Source: Mesorhizobium sp. ORS 3359
GTDB lineage: Bacteria > Pseudomonadota > Alphaproteobacteria > Rhizobiales > Rhizobiaceae
DNA length: 64,000 nt
NCBI GenBank assembly: GCA_000824845.1
Contig: CCNC01000094.1
Span: forward strand, 62,001-126,000
Direction: 5' to 3'
Part shown: one piece after another, positions 1 through 11,564 of the stretch
Position numbering within the stretch: the stretch's first letter is position 1
Layout of the letters: every line of letters begins with the position of its first letter
Made by a program: the position numbers and the translations under genes
Notes under the pieces: model-generated
Databases searched by the model: none
Told to the model about the DNA's origin: nothing
The model's input: only the letters and a program-made list of their open reading frames with translations

Positions 1-357
1 CACTCGATACGGCTGCTGCAGCGCGTGAAAGAACTCGATCCGTCGATCTTCACCAAATCCGGCATCATGGTCGGCCTCGGCGAGGAGCGGAACGAGGTGC
101 TGCAGCTGATGGACGATCTGCGGTCGGCCAATGTCGACTTCATGACCATCGGCCAGTACCTGCAGCCCTCGAAGAAGCACCATCCGGTGATCCGCTTCAT
201 CCCGCCGGACGAGTTCAAGTCCTACGAGACGATCGGCAAGACCAAGGGTTTCCTGCTCGTCGCATCGAGCCCGCTGACGCGTTCCTCGCACCATGCCGGC
301 GAGGATTTCGCCAGGCTGCGCGCGGCGCGCGAGGCGCAGCTCGCGAAGGCCAGCTGA
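1..357 (+). CDS. lipA: Lipoyl synthase, C-terminal part (5' end outside window)
   Basis: The window opens inside this gene; the frame is open from base 1 and ends in TGA at 355-357, leaving about 118 C-terminal residues. The stretch with [20 protein letters not shown] and the tail motif [15 protein letters not shown] matches the end of the radical-SAM barrel and the C-terminal region of LipA. That enzyme inserts two sulfurs into protein-bound octanoyl groups to make lipoyl cofactors for 2-oxoacid dehydrogenases. The CxxxCxxC cluster motif must lie upstream of the window. The next gene starts 6 bases after the stop, so the two are probably co-transcribed. Confidence 0.93.
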   Translation, partial: HSIRLLQRVKELDPSIFTKSGIMVGLGEERNEVLQLMDDLRSANVDFMTIGQYLQPSKKHHPVIRFIPPDEFKSYETIGKTKGFLLVASSPLTRSSHHAGEDFARLRAAREAQLAKAS

Positions 358-363
358 CCTTCA

Positions 364-819
364 ATGCCGAAATTCGAGGCGACACGCCGCGTCGCGCATA
401 CGCCGCAAGAAATGTTCGCGCTGGTGGCGGACATCGAGGCCTACCCGCAATTCCTGCCGCTCTGTGAATCGCTCACCGTGCGCTCGCGCAAGGAGCGGGA
501 CGGCCGCACCATCCTGGTTGCCGACATGAGCATCGGCTACAAGGCGATCCGCGAGACCTTCACAACACAGGTGCTGCTGAAGCCCGACGAGAACGCCATC
601 GACGTCAAATACATCGACGGCCCGTTCAAATATCTCAGCAACATCTGGCGCTTCGACCCAGCCGATGGCGGCTGCGAGGTGCATTTCTTCATCGACTATG
701 AATTCAAGAGCCGCATTCTCGGCGCGCTGATGGGCACGATGTTCGACCGCGCCTTCCGCATGTTCTCGGAAGCCTTCGAGAAGCGCGCCGATGTCATCTA
801 TGGCGCGAAGCCGGCCTAA
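364..819 (+). CDS. Coq10/RatA-type START-domain protein (SRPBCC superfamily)
   Basis: A 151-residue single-domain protein. It opens PKFEATRRVAHTPQEMFALVADIEAYPQFLPLC, continues with a beta-rich middle, and has the long C-terminal helix with FDRAFRMFSEAFEKRA expected of the helix-grip fold. Family members include mitochondrial COQ10, which binds ubiquinone, and proteobacterial RatA, annotated both as a ribosome-association toxin and as a ubiquinone-binding protein. The sequence does not decide between these roles; in an alphaproteobacterium next to lipA a respiratory quinone role is the more likely reading. No signal peptide or membrane segment is visible. Confidence 0.85.
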   Translation: MPKFEATRRVAHTPQEMFALVADIEAYPQFLPLCESLTVRSRKERDGRTILVADMSIGYKAIRETFTTQVLLKPDENAIDVKYIDGPFKYLSNIWRFDPADGGCEVHFFIDYEFKSRILGALMGTMFDRAFRMFSEAFEKRADVIYGAKPA

Positions 820-1304
820 CTTTCGCCGAGCGCGCGCAAGCCGAGTTGCAGCGCGTGCCGCACCGTCTCGTGCCGGATGAATTCGCGGCCCTTCTGGCCG
901 AACAGCTGCTGTTCGGCGGCAATCGGCTGTCCGGCCAATCCGATCCCGAACCAGACAAGGCCCACCGGCTTGTCCGCCGAGCCGCCGCTCGGACCGGCAA
1001 TGCCGGTGACGGCGAGCGACAGGCTTGCCCGCGAATGCGCCAGCGCGCCGGCCGCCATCTCCAGCACTGTCTCGCGCGAGACGGCGCCATGCGCGCTCAG
1101 CGTGGCGGCGGAGACGCCGAGCATCTCCATCTTGGCTTCGTTGGAATAGGTGATGAAGCCACGATCGACCACGGCGGACGATCCGGCAATGTCGGTCAGC
1201 GCGGCAATGATCAGGCCGCCAGTGCAGCTTTCAGCCGTCGCCAGCATGATGCCGCGATCCTGACACGCCTGGAGCAAAGCGATGGCGAGTTCGGCGTTGC
1301 TCAT
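816..1304 (-). CDS. pncC: CinA C-terminal domain protein, nicotinamide-nucleotide amidase
   Basis: A 162-residue stand-alone CinA C-terminal domain, predicted to deamidate NMN to nicotinate mononucleotide in pyridine-nucleotide salvage. The family signature TAESCTGG is near residue 22 and the later [12 protein letters not shown] is intact. The start at 1304 is chosen because its ATG overlaps the ispDF stop (ATGA, 1301-1304), a normal translational-coupling arrangement; the frame stays open upstream but only inside ispDF. The last 4 bases overlap the end of the convergent START-domain gene. Confidence 0.88.
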   Translation of the reverse strand: MSNAELAIALLQACQDRGIMLATAESCTGGLIIAALTDIAGSSAVVDRGFITYSNEAKMEMLGVSAATLSAHGAVSRETVLEMAAGALAHSRASLSLAVTGIAGPSGGSADKPVGLVWFGIGLAGQPIAAEQQLFGQKGREFIRHETVRHALQLGLRALGES

Positions 1305-2530
1305 GCCGGCACCTCTCCCGGATAGACGACGCTGGCCGTGGCGATCGCCGCGATGCCTTCGCCGCGCCCGACAAAGCCGAGCTTCTCGTTGGTCGTTGCC
1401 TTGATCGAGATGCGCTCGGGCGCGATGCCGAGCATGGCCGAAAGCGCCTCCGTCATCGCCGCGCGATGCGGCCCAACCCGCGGCGCCTCGCAGATCAGCG
1501 TGATGTCGGCATTGGCGATGCGACCGCCGCGCTCGCGCACCAGCTTGGCCGCGTGCTCGACGAAGATTTTTGAGGCTGCACCCTTCCATTTCGGGTCCGA
1601 TGGCGGGAAATGCGTGCCGATGTCGCCGGCGCCGCAGGTGGCAAGCAGCGCGTCGGTCAGCGCATGCAGCCCGACATCGGCATCCGAATGGCCGGAGAGC
1701 TTGCGGTCATAGGGAATAGCGACGCCGCAGAGCGTGACATGGTCGCCGGGCTCGAACGCATGCACGTCGTAGCCATTGCCGGTGCGAATATCCGGGAAGC
1801 GCTGCTGCGCGTTTGAGAGCCGCTCGTCGGCCAATGCAATGTCCCTTGCCCAGGTGAGTTTGACGTTGTCTGGCGATCCGGGAACGATCTTGACCGGTAT
1901 CTGCGCCCATTCGGCGATCGCCGCGTCATCGGTGAATTCCGTCTTGCCGAGATGATGGGCCTTCTCATGCGCCGCAAGCAACGGCCAGAACGGAAATCCC
2001 TGCGGCGTCTGCGCCGCATGGAGGCCGGCCCTCGACACCGTCTCGTCGATCATGCCGGTGGCCGATTCCCGCTTAAGCGTATCGGCGACGGGCAGTGCCG
2101 GCAGGGCGCCGTGGCGCTCCCCGATGGCCTCGATGGTGCGATCGATCAGCCCGGCATCGACGAACGGGCGCACGGCGTCATGCACAAGCACCTTTTCGGG
2201 TGCCTGGTCCCTCAGCGCGAGGAGGCCGAGCCGGACCGACGCCTGGCGCGACGGGCCACCGATGACGGTGATGAGACGTTCGGCGTGTGCCCCCGCGGCG
2301 CGTTGCAACAGCTCGGCATCGTCAGCGTGGATGGCGACAACAACCGGGCCGATCAACGGATGCGAAAGAAAGATATCCAGAGTATGGGCGATAACGGCCC
2401 GGCCGCCGATGCGCTGATATTGCTTCGGACCGTCGGCCTGTCCGGCGCGCGCGCCACGGCCGGCGGCGACGATCACCACTCCGATCCCGCCGCCTGGGGA
2501 CGCCGCTTGCTTTTCGCTTGCCTCGCTCAT
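1301..2530 (-). CDS. ispDF: Bifunctional IspD/IspF isoprenoid biosynthesis enzyme
   Basis: 409 residues with two catalytic domains of the MEP pathway. Residues about 16-240 are IspD (4-diphosphocytidyl-methylerythritol synthase), with the nucleotide-binding loop [13 protein letters not shown] and the VHDAVRPFV motif. Residues about 249-409 are IspF (MEcPP synthase), with the metal ligands D255 and H257 in GYDVH and the [18 protein letters not shown] motif. IspD-IspF fusions are usual in Rhizobiales. IspE, which acts between them, is not in the window. The gene is followed by pncC with a 4-base overlap. Confidence 0.96.
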   Translation of the reverse strand: MSEASEKQAASPGGGIGVVIVAAGRGARAGQADGPKQYQRIGGRAVIAHTLDIFLSHPLIGPVVVAIHADDAELLQRAAGAHAERLITVIGGPSRQASVRLGLLALRDQAPEKVLVHDAVRPFVDAGLIDRTIEAIGERHGALPALPVADTLKRESATGMIDETVSRAGLHAAQTPQGFPFWPLLAAHEKAHHLGKTEFTDDAAIAEWAQIPVKIVPGSPDNVKLTWARDIALADERLSNAQQRFPDIRTGNGYDVHAFEPGDHVTLCGVAIPYDRKLSGHSDADVGLHALTDALLATCGAGDIGTHFPPSDPKWKGAASKIFVEHAAKLVRERGGRIANADITLICEAPRVGPHRAAMTEALSAMLGIAPERISIKATTNEKLGFVGRGEGIAAIATASVVYPGEVPA

Positions 2531-2540
2531 TCCAATCGGT

Positions 2541-2660
2541 CCTAGAGCCGGATGATTTCAGGTCGATTCGACCTGAAATCTGAATTCGTCTCTAAATCAA
2601 AGAAGTAGAGCATGATGTCGGCCGAAAACCGCTCACACTTTTCGGCATCATGCTCTAGTC
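2541..2660. repeat. Rhizobial intergenic palindromic repeat, two hairpins
   Basis: This fills most of the gap between the divergent ispDF and dusB genes. The first hairpin has perfect 11-base arms ATTTCAGGTCG (2555-2565) and CGACCTGAAAT (2569-2579). The second has 12-base arms TAGAGCATGATG (2606-2617) and CATCATGCTCTA (2646-2657) around an inner pair built on CCGAAAA and TTTTCGG. Related blocks occur at 10175, 29265, 30226 and 37600. It looks like a dispersed element rather than a gene-specific signal. Confidence 0.7.
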
Positions 2661-2783
2661 GGGGTGATGGCCGAAGGCCAGCATTTTCCAAAATGCGCCT
2701 TAATGTGACGTCATTGCGCGTTGCACAACGCCACACTTCTGGCTAGAGAATGTGCAACGATCCAACATGCTTGGTTTTTGTGC

Positions 2784-3812
2784 ATGGCTGAACTGACCAC
2801 ATTGGCATCGCCACTCGATGTCGGCGGGGTAAAAATCCGCAATCGGGTTTTCCTCGCGCCGATGTCGGGCATCACCGACGAGCCGTTCCGGCAGCGCGCC
2901 CACGCGCATGGCGCGGGGCTGGTCGTATCGGAAATGGTGGCGAGCGGCGAGCTGGCCAAGGGCAGGGCGGGCTGCGACCTGCGTATACGCCATTCCGGCC
3001 TGCCGGTACATATGGTGCAACTGGCCGGCCGTGAAGCCGTCCATATGGGCGAGGGCGCGCGAATTGCGGCGGGCGAGGGCGCTGATATCATCGACATCAA
3101 CATGGGCTGCCCGGCGAAGAAGGTGACCGGCGGCTATGCCGGCTCGGCGCTGATGCGCGACCTCGACCATGCGCTGTCCCTGATCGAGGCGGTGGTCGGC
3201 GCCGTTTCGGTGCCGGTGACGGTCAAGATGCGGCTGGGCTGGGACGAAAGCGCTCTCAACGCCCCGATGCTGGCACGCCGCGCCGAACAGGCCGGCGTCA
3301 GCATGGTGACCGTGCATGGCCGCACGCGCTGCCAGTTCTATCAGGGCAAGGCCGACTGGCGCGCCATCGCGCGCGTCAAGCAAGCCATCTCGATCCCGGT
3401 GGTGGCCAATGGCGATGTCGGCTCGCCTGAGGAAGCAGCGGCGATCCTCAAACTTTCCGGCGCCGACGCGGTGATGATCGGCCGCGCGCATTACGGCGCG
3501 CCGTGGATCGCCGGCGGCATTGCGGCAGTCGCGGCAGGCGCAAACACACGGGGAATTCCAACGACGCCGCAAGAGTTAACCGATTACGTTGTCTCGCATT
3601 ACGAGGACATGCTCGCGCTCTACGGCGTCGAAAGCGGGCTGCGCCAGGCGCGCAAGCATCTCGGCTGGTATCTTGACCGCCATGCTCCAGGTGTTTGCGC
3701 CGAGCAGCGCAAACGTATCCTCACATCGTTCGAACCGGCCAAAGTCGTCGCCGAATTGCGCCGCGTATTCACCGACAGCTTGCCGTCGGACAGCCTGCGG
3801 AGCGCTGCATGA
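2784..3812 (+). CDS. dusB: tRNA dihydrouridine synthase B (NifR3)
   Basis: 342 residues from the ATG at 2784; the frame is open to 2721 but homology begins at [20 protein letters not shown]. It is an FMN-dependent TIM-barrel enzyme that reduces uridine to dihydrouridine in the tRNA D-loop. Visible landmarks are the FMN-site start [14 protein letters not shown], the catalytic cysteine C109 in [28 protein letters not shown] and the late phosphate-binding segment [10 protein letters not shown] followed by [13 protein letters not shown]. In alphaproteobacteria this gene is the first of the ntr operon (historically nifR3), and here it overlaps ntrB by 4 bases (ATGA at 3809). Confidence 0.95.
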   Translation: MAELTTLASPLDVGGVKIRNRVFLAPMSGITDEPFRQRAHAHGAGLVVSEMVASGELAKGRAGCDLRIRHSGLPVHMVQLAGREAVHMGEGARIAAGEGADIIDINMGCPAKKVTGGYAGSALMRDLDHALSLIEAVVGAVSVPVTVKMRLGWDESALNAPMLARRAEQAGVSMVTVHGRTRCQFYQGKADWRAIARVKQAISIPVVANGDVGSPEEAAAILKLSGADAVMIGRAHYGAPWIAGGIAAVAAGANTRGIPTTPQELTDYVVSHYEDMLALYGVESGLRQARKHLGWYLDRHAPGVCAEQRKRILTSFEPAKVVAELRRVFTDSLPSDSLRSAA

Positions 3813-4941
3813 AAGCCGATGCCCCGCAGCAGGTGGCGGACGCCGCCAACATCGTGCTCAACACCATTCGCCGCCCGGTGATCATGGTCGATCCTGACGG
3901 CTTCATCACTTTCGCCAATGCGGATGCCGAGGATTTCTTCCGCTCCAGCGCGACCATGCTCGCCCGCAACACGCTGTCCAAGCTAGTGCCCTTCGGGAGC
4001 CCGCTGCTGACGCTTGTCGACCAGGTGCGCGAGCGCCGCGCGCCGGTCAATGAATACCGCGTCGACGTCTCGTCGCCGCGCCTCGGCATCGAAAAGATGG
4101 TCGATCTCTATGTCGCGCCGGTGCCGGAGTTTCCGGGGTCCGTCGTCGTGATGTTCCAGGAACGGTCGATGGCCGACAAGATCGATCGCCAGATGACGCA
4201 TCGCGGTGCTGCGCGCTCCGTCACCGGCCTGGCCGCCATGCTGGCGCACGAGATCAAAAACCCGCTCTCCGGCATCAGGGGCGCGGCGCAGTTGCTCGAA
4301 CTGTCGGCTTCCGACGAGGACCGGGCGCTCACCCGCTTGATCACGGACGAAACCGACCGCATCGTCTCGCTGGTCGACCGTATGGAAGTGTTTTCGGACG
4401 AGCGGCCGATCGAGCGTTATCCCGTCAACATTCACGTCGTCCTGGATCACGTGAAGGCCATCGCCAAGAACGGTTTTGCTAGGCGAATCAAGATCTTGGA
4501 AGAATATGATCCATCACTGCCTCCGGTCTTCGCCAACCGCGACCAACTGATCCAGGTCTTCCTCAACCTGGTCAAGAACGCCGCCGAGGCGATCGGTGCC
4601 GACCAGCAGGGCGAGATTGTGCTGTCGACGGCATTTCGTCCCGGCATCCGCGTTTCCGTACCTGGAACGCAGGACCGCGTCTCGCTGCCGCTGGAATTCT
4701 GTGTGCACGACAACGGGCCCGGCGTCTCGGAAGACATCCTGCCGATCCTGTTCGATCCGTTCATCACCACCAAGCCGAATGGTTCCGGCCTCGGGCTGGC
4801 GCTGGTCGCCAAGATCGTCGGCGAGCATGGCGGCATCATCGAATGCGATTCGACGCCGCGGGGCACCACGTTCCGCGTCCTGATGCCGGCCTGGAAGGAG
4901 ACTTCGCCCGGCTCAGGCGATGAAGCAGAAGGAGACCGCAA

Positions 4942-4945
<4 letters not shown>
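3809..4945 (+). CDS. ntrB: Nitrogen regulation sensor histidine kinase NtrB
   Basis: 378 residues and no membrane segment, so cytosolic as expected. An N-terminal PAS-like domain (about 10-120) is followed by a dimerisation/phosphotransfer helix with H147 in [19 protein letters not shown], then the ATPase core with the N box ([10 protein letters not shown]), the G1 box (HDNGPGV) and the G2 box (GSGLGLALV). It phosphorylates or dephosphorylates NtrC in response to PII status. The start at 3809 overlaps the dusB stop, and the stop overlaps ntrC by 4 bases, giving a tightly coupled dusB-ntrB-ntrC unit. Confidence 0.96.
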
Positions 4946-6402
<1,457 letters not shown>

Positions 6403-6529
6403 CGCAGCCTCGTGCTTGCGATAATTGGCGAATTGACGGGGGAAAGATTTCGTCCTCGGCCACGCTTGTTGCATAATCGCCACAATGCGTTGCATACATC
6501 CGACGCAATGACCGACTCTGTACCGCGAT

Positions 6530-8821
6530 ATGGCAGCTGAGGCTCCGACCCTGAACCAACCGCTTTTCAGCCAGGCTGGCACACGTGACGGCCGACGGCT
6601 GCTGGCGCTGCCCGGCGTGGTGGCCATCGCCGGCGCGGTGATCACAGCGGCAATCTCGTTTGCTATCCTGGTCGGCGCAACGCCGATCGCGCCGACCGCC
6701 GACACGACCTGGGTGCTCGTCGCGGCCAATGCCATCTTCGTTCTGTTCCTGATCGCGCTGATCGCCCGCGAGGTGCGCCGCATCGTCCTGGCGCGGCGCC
6801 ATGGCAGGGCCGCCTCGCGGCTGCATGTGCGCATCGTCGCGATGTTCGCGCTGGTTGCCGCCATCCCGGCCATCATGGTGGCGATCATCGCCTCGATCAC
6901 ACTCGACATCGGCCTAGACCGCTGGTTCGAGATCCGCACCAAGACGATCGTCAACTCATCGCTGTCGATCGCCGACGCCTATGTACAGGAGAACGCGCGC
7001 AACCTGCAGGGCACGACATTGTCGATGGCATACGATCTCGATGCCTCGCGCACGCTCTACGGCCTCGACCAGGGTGGGTTCCTCGATCTGCTGAACAAGG
7101 AAGCCGTTGGGCGCGGACTGGCTCATGCGGCCCTGATCAAGCCCGACGGCTCGTTCGTCATGAACGCCAAGACCGATGCCGATTTCCCGATGCCGGCGCC
7201 ACCCTCGGGCGCCGTCGAGACCGCGTCCGGCGGCAAGCCGGTTCTGATAGAGCCGCGCACCCGCAACATCATGGGCGCCATCATCAAGCTGCGCGAGATC
7301 GAAGGGCTTTACCTCTACACGATCCGGCTGGTCGATCCCGACGTGATCAAGGCGCGCCAGATCGTTAAGGCCAACACCGACGAATACCGCAATCTGGAAG
7401 ACAACCGCCGGACCTCGCAGGTCGCCTTTGCGCTGCCTTACCTGTCGCTCACGCTGATCATCATCCTATCGGCGATCTGGACCGGCATCGCCGTCGCCGA
7501 CCGGATCGTGCGGCCGATCCGCCAGCTGATCGGCGCCGCCGACGAGGTGGCCACCGGCAATCTCGACGTCGCCGTGCCCGTGCGCCAGTCCGACGGCGAC
7601 GTCGCCTCGCTCGGCGATACCTTCAACAACATGATCCTCGAGCTCAAATCGCAGCGCAACGAGCTCCTTTCGGCCAAGGATCTGATCGACGAGCGCCGGC
7701 GTTTCTCCGAGGCGGTGCTGGCCGGCGTCACCGCCGGCGTCATCGGCGTCGATCCCTACGGCATCATCACCATCGTCAATCGCTCGGCCGAAACCATGCT
7801 GGCGATTTCGGCAAGTGCGACGCTCGGCCAGAACCTTTCGGCGGTCCTGCCCCTTGTCGGCCGGGTCTTTGAGATCGGACGCCAGTCGGGCAAGCCGGTC
7901 TACCGCGAGCAGGTGACCTTCTTCCGCGCGGGCCTGGAGCGCACCTTCAACGTCCAGGTCACCATCGAGTCCGGCGACGACGGCGAGGAAGAGAAATCCT
8001 ACGTCGTCACGGTCGACGACATCACCGATCTCGTCCAGGCGCAGCGTTCTTCGGCCTGGGCGGATGTGGCGCGGCGCATCGCGCATGAGATCAAGAACCC
8101 GCTGACGCCGATCCAGCTCTCGGCCGAGCGCATCAGGCGCCGCTACGGCAAGGTCATCACCGAGGATCGCGAGGTCTTTGACCAGTGCACCGACACCATC
8201 ATCCGCCAGGTTGAGGACATCGGCCGCATGGTCGACGAATTCTCGGCCTTCGCCCGCATGCCGAAGCCGGAGATGAAGGCGATCGACCTGCGTGAGTCGC
8301 TGCGCGAGGCCTCCTTCCTGGTCGAGGTCAGCCGCCCCGACATCGGCTTCGAGCGCGATTTCGGCAGCGAGCCGTTGAAGGGCACTTTCGACAGCCGCCT
8401 GATGGCGCAGGCCTTCGGCAACGTCATCAAGAACGCCGCCGAGGCGATCGATGGACTTGATCCGGCGGATCGTTCGGACGGCACAATCCGGATTCAAGCC
8501 GGGCGCCAAGATGGCGCCATACGAATCGACGTTATCGACAACGGCAAAGGGCTGCCGCGCGAGAATCGCCAAAGACTTCTCGAGCCCTATATGACGACGC
8601 GCGAGAAGGGGACCGGGCTCGGCCTCGCTATCGTCAAGAAGATCGTGGAGGACCATGGCGGCCGTCTCGAGTTGCACGACGCGCCAGCGGATTTCCATGG
8701 TGGCCGGGGCGCGATGATCTCGATCATCCTGCCGCCGGCGACGATCGTAGCCACGCCGCCACGCGGTGAAGGTCGAAACGAACACGAACGAGAAACTGAA
8801 AAGGTCGGTAATGGCGTCTGA
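6530..8821 (+). CDS. ntrY: Membrane sensor histidine kinase NtrY
   Basis: 763 residues. The N-terminus has several hydrophobic segments (about residues 24-48, 58-80 and 101-125) before an extracytoplasmic sensing region. A membrane segment near 303-325 leads into a HAMP domain (about 325-380), then a PAS domain, then the kinase core with H519 in [21 protein letters not shown], the N box (NVIKNAAEAI) and the G boxes (DNGKGL, GTGLGLAIV). It is partner to NtrX, with links in the family to nitrogen and redox control. There is a 127-base gap after ntrC, so a separate promoter is possible. Its end overlaps ntrX by 11 bases. Confidence 0.96.
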   Translation: MAAEAPTLNQPLFSQAGTRDGRRLLALPGVVAIAGAVITAAISFAILVGATPIAPTADTTWVLVAANAIFVLFLIALIAREVRRIVLARRHGRAASRLHVRIVAMFALVAAIPAIMVAIIASITLDIGLDRWFEIRTKTIVNSSLSIADAYVQENARNLQGTTLSMAYDLDASRTLYGLDQGGFLDLLNKEAVGRGLAHAALIKPDGSFVMNAKTDADFPMPAPPSGAVETASGGKPVLIEPRTRNIMGAIIKLREIEGLYLYTIRLVDPDVIKARQIVKANTDEYRNLEDNRRTSQVAFALPYLSLTLIIILSAIWTGIAVADRIVRPIRQLIGAADEVATGNLDVAVPVRQSDGDVASLGDTFNNMILELKSQRNELLSAKDLIDERRRFSEAVLAGVTAGVIGVDPYGIITIVNRSAETMLAISASATLGQNLSAVLPLVGRVFEIGRQSGKPVYREQVTFFRAGLERTFNVQVTIESGDDGEEEKSYVVTVDDITDLVQAQRSSAWADVARRIAHEIKNPLTPIQLSAERIRRRYGKVITEDREVFDQCTDTIIRQVEDIGRMVDEFSAFARMPKPEMKAIDLRESLREASFLVEVSRPDIGFERDFGSEPLKGTFDSRLMAQAFGNVIKNAAEAIDGLDPADRSDGTIRIQAGRQDGAIRIDVIDNGKGLPRENRQRLLEPYMTTREKGTGLGLAIVKKIVEDHGGRLELHDAPADFHGGRGAMISIILPPATIVATPPRGEGRNEHERETEKVGNGV

Positions 8822-10172
8822 CATTCTCATCGTCGATGACGAGGAAGACATCCGCGAACTTGTCGCCGGTATCCTGAGCGACGAGGGTCATGAAACTCGT
8901 ACGGCGCATGACGCCGACAGCGCGCTTGCGGCGATCGCCGACCGCGCGCCGCGGCTGATTTTCCTCGACATCTGGCTGCAGGGCTCGCGCCTCGACGGCC
9001 TGGCGCTGCTCGACGAGATCAAGACCATGCACCCGAACATGCCGGTCGTGATGATCTCCGGCCATGGCAACATCGAAACGGCGGTGTCGGCCATCCGGCG
9101 CGGCGCCTACGACTTCATCGAGAAGCCGTTCAAGGCCGATCGCCTCATCCTGATCGCCGAGCGCGCTCTGGAGACGTCCAAGCTGCGGCGCGAGGTCTCC
9201 GACCTTAAGCAGCGCAGCGGCGAGACCTTCGACCTGATCGGCATGTCGTCGGCCATGAGCCAGCTGCGGCAGACCATAGAGCGCGTCGCACCGACCAACA
9301 GCCGCGTCATGATCGTCGGCCCGTCCGGCTCCGGCAAGGAGCTGACGGCGCGCGCCATCCACGCCCTGTCGTCGCGCAAGGCCGGCCCGTTCGTGACGCT
9401 GAGCGCGGCCACCATCACGCCCGAGCGTATGGAAATCGAACTGTTCGGCACCGAATCGAACGGCACCGAGCGCAAGGTCGGTGCGCTGGAGGAAGCGCAT
9501 CGCGGCATCCTCTATATCGACGAAGTCGCCGACATGCCGCGCGAAACGCAAAACAAGATCCTGCGTGTGCTGGTCGAGCAGCAGTTCGAGCGGGTAGGCG
9601 GCACCAAGCGCGTCAAGGTCGATGTCCGCATCATCTCCTCCACCTCGCAAAACCTCGAGGCGATGATCGCCGATGGCCGCTTCCGCGAGGACCTCTACCA
9701 CCGCCTGGCGGTGGTTCCGGTCATGGTGCCGGGGCTTGCCGAGCGGCGCGAGGACATTCCCTATCTCGTCGACAATTTCATGAAGCAGATCGCACGCCAG
9801 GCCGGCATCAAGCCGCGCCGGATCGGCGACGATGCGCTGGCCGTGCTGCAGGCGCATAACTGGCCGGGCAACGTTCGCCAGCTGCGCAACAATGTCGAAC
9901 GCCTGATGATCCTGGCGCGAGGGGAAAATCCCGATGCTCCGATCACCGCCGACCTTCTGCCGTCCGAGATCGGCGACGTGATGCCACGCACGCCCAATCA
10001 GTCGGACCAGCACATAATGGCGCTGCCGTTGCGCGAGGCGCGCGAGCAATTCGAGAAGGACTATCTGATCGCTCAGATAAACCGCTTCGGCGGCAACATC
10101 TCGAAGACGGCCGAGTTCATCGGCATGGAGCGGTCGGCCCTGCATCGCAAGCTGAAGTCGCTGGGTGTGTAG
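8811..10172 (+). CDS. ntrX: Response regulator NtrX
   Basis: 453 residues from the ATG at 8811; an upstream GTG in frame (8766) would add 15 residues lying inside ntrY. The receiver domain has D53 (LIFLDIWLQGSR). The AAA+ domain has Walker A GPSGSGKE (170-177), the Walker B-type segment ILYIDEVADM and arginine fingers near FREDLYHRL. A Fis-type helix-turn-helix ends the protein (NISKTAEFIGMERSALHRKL). The sigma-54 contact loop GAFTGA is absent: after ELFG comes TESNGTERKVGALEEA. The protein probably acts without sigma-54. Confidence 0.95.
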   Translation: MASDILIVDDEEDIRELVAGILSDEGHETRTAHDADSALAAIADRAPRLIFLDIWLQGSRLDGLALLDEIKTMHPNMPVVMISGHGNIETAVSAIRRGAYDFIEKPFKADRLILIAERALETSKLRREVSDLKQRSGETFDLIGMSSAMSQLRQTIERVAPTNSRVMIVGPSGSGKELTARAIHALSSRKAGPFVTLSAATITPERMEIELFGTESNGTERKVGALEEAHRGILYIDEVADMPRETQNKILRVLVEQQFERVGGTKRVKVDVRIISSTSQNLEAMIADGRFREDLYHRLAVVPVMVPGLAERREDIPYLVDNFMKQIARQAGIKPRRIGDDALAVLQAHNWPGNVRQLRNNVERLMILARGENPDAPITADLLPSEIGDVMPRTPNQSDQHIMALPLREAREQFEKDYLIAQINRFGGNISKTAEFIGMERSALHRKLKSLGV

Positions 10173-10174
10173 AA

Positions 10175-10230
10175 GCACTTCCAGGAAAAGTGCGTAGCGG
10201 GTTTCCGTCCGGAATTGCGTAAGACTCCCA
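10175..10230. repeat. Dispersed intergenic repeat
   Basis: A short block after ntrX with AGCACTTCCAGGAAAAGTGC, then GGGTTTCCG and GGAATTGCGTAAGA. The same modules (TTCCAGGAA, GGTTTTCCG, GGAATTGCGTAA) occur at 29265-29310. It probably separates the ntr operon from the aminotransferase gene; I see no clear terminator T-run. Confidence 0.5.
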
Positions 10231-10306
10231 GGGCTGACTTGGCCCACGCGATTGTTCATTACGGCAAGGGCAGAATCGCCTAAGAAAACCCGATATTTCC
10301 CCGAGG

Positions 10307-11176
10307 ATGCCCATGCCGCGCATTTCCTATGTCAACGGGCGCTATGTCGTCCATTCCCAAGCCAGCGTCCATATCGAGGACCGCGGCTACCAGTTCGCCG
10401 ACGGCGTCTATGAGGTCTGCGAAGTGTCGCGCGGCCATATCGTCGACATGCCGCGCCATCTTGCCCGGCTCAAGCGCTCGCTGAAGGAACTGTCGATCGC
10501 CTGGCCGGTATCGGAAGGCGTCTTGCCGCTGCTGCTGCGCGAGGTGGTCAACCGCAACGGCGTGGTCAACGGCCTTGTCTATGTGCAGGTGACGCGCGGC
10601 GTCGCCAGCCGCGAGTTCGTTTTTCCGCCGGCAGGCACGCAATCTTCCCTGGTCATAACCGCCAGGAAAGCCGACCCGGCGGCGAATGCGAAGCGGGTGG
10701 AGACCGGCATCAAGGTCATCACGGTTCCGGAGAATCGCTGGGACCGCGTCGACATCAAGAGCACGGGGCTCTTGCCCAATGTGCTCGCCAAGCAGAGGGC
10801 CAAGGAAGCCGGCGCCCAGGAAGCCTGGTTCGTCGACGCCGATGGCAACGTCAAGGAAGGCGGCTCGTCAAACGCCTGGATCGTCACAAGAGACGGTGTC
10901 CTGGTGACCCGGCCGGCCGAGCACGGCATCCTGCGCGGCATCACCCGCACGACGCTTTTCGATGTCGCCGCCAAGCTCGGGCTCAAGATCGAGGAGCGCG
11001 GTTTTTCGGTCACTGAGGCCAAGGCTGCCAGGGAGGCGTTCATCAGTTCGGCGACCACAATCGCCATGCCGGTGGTCGAGATCGACGGTGCGCCAATCGC
11101 AAATGGCCATCCTGGCTCTATGACACTTTCGTTGCGGCAGGCTTTTTTTGACGTTGCGGAAAAAAGTCCAGCCTGA
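10307..11176 (+). CDS. dat: D-amino-acid aminotransferase (PLP fold type IV)
   Basis: 289 residues (287 if the second ATG at 10313 is used). This is a branched-chain/D-amino-acid aminotransferase fold. Visible features are the start PRISYVNGRYVVHSQASVHIEDRGYQFADGVYEV, the PLP-lysine region DIKSTGLLPNVLAKQ near residue 148, the glutamate-containing segment VKEGGSSNAWIV and the phosphate-cup motif GILRGITRTTL. It is predicted to interconvert D-alanine and D-glutamate with 2-oxo acids, feeding peptidoglycan precursors. A gene of this kind between ntrX and hfq is a recurring rhizobial arrangement. Confidence 0.88.
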   Translation: MPMPRISYVNGRYVVHSQASVHIEDRGYQFADGVYEVCEVSRGHIVDMPRHLARLKRSLKELSIAWPVSEGVLPLLLREVVNRNGVVNGLVYVQVTRGVASREFVFPPAGTQSSLVITARKADPAANAKRVETGIKVITVPENRWDRVDIKSTGLLPNVLAKQRAKEAGAQEAWFVDADGNVKEGGSSNAWIVTRDGVLVTRPAEHGILRGITRTTLFDVAAKLGLKIEERGFSVTEAKAAREAFISSATTIAMPVVEIDGAPIANGHPGSMTLSLRQAFFDVAEKSPA

Positions 11177-11318
11177 TAACCGCACAACTGGAGTTAACCT
11201 CAACTATCTCGTTCTGCTTGCCTTTGTATCGGCAAGAGGGGGTTTGCGCGCTTGACACGTGCCGCGTAATTTGGCGCATTGGCTGCAAACCGAAGGGGAT
11301 CGGCGAAAGACAAGAAAA

Positions 11319-11564
11319 ATGGCGGAACGATCGCAAAACCTTCAGGACCTGTTCCTGAATTCAGTTCGCAAGAGCAAAAATCCACTTACCATCTTCCTCA
11401 TCAACGGCGTGAAGCTGACCGGCGTCGTCACTTCGTTCGACAATTTTTGTGTGTTGTTGCGGCGTGACGGGCACTCCCAGCTCGTCTACAAGCACGCCAT
11501 TTCCACGATCATGCCGAGCCAGCCGGTTCAGATGTTCGATGGCGAGGAAAGCCAGGGCGCCTGA
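11319..11564 (+). CDS. hfq: RNA chaperone Hfq
   Basis: 81 residues. Sm1 ([38 protein letters not shown], read in pieces) and Sm2 ([10 protein letters not shown]) are both complete. The start at 11319 gives the usual [11 protein letters not shown]-terminus; the in-frame extension to 11259 has no homology. Hfq hexamers pair small RNAs with mRNAs and are needed in rhizobia for nifA expression. hflX starts directly at the stop codon. Confidence 0.97.
   Translation: MAERSQNLQDLFLNSVRKSKNPLTIFLINGVKLTGVVTSFDNFCVLLRRDGHSQLVYKHAISTIMPSQPVQMFDGEESQGA

Noticed and set aside
2661-2783. Sigma-54 promoter before dusB-ntrBC
   Set aside because: I looked for TGGCAC-N5-TTGCA-type spacing and found only partial matches such as TTGCAC with no partner GG element at the right distance.
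7466-10259. Two long minus-strand frames opposite ntrY and ntrX
   Set aside because: Same reason: high-GC third-position shadows of real plus-strand kinases and regulators.
11252-11280. Promoter with TTGACA before hfq
   Set aside because: A perfect TTGACA is at 11252-11257, but 16-18 bases on there is only GGCGCATT, a poor -10 match, so I did not list it.
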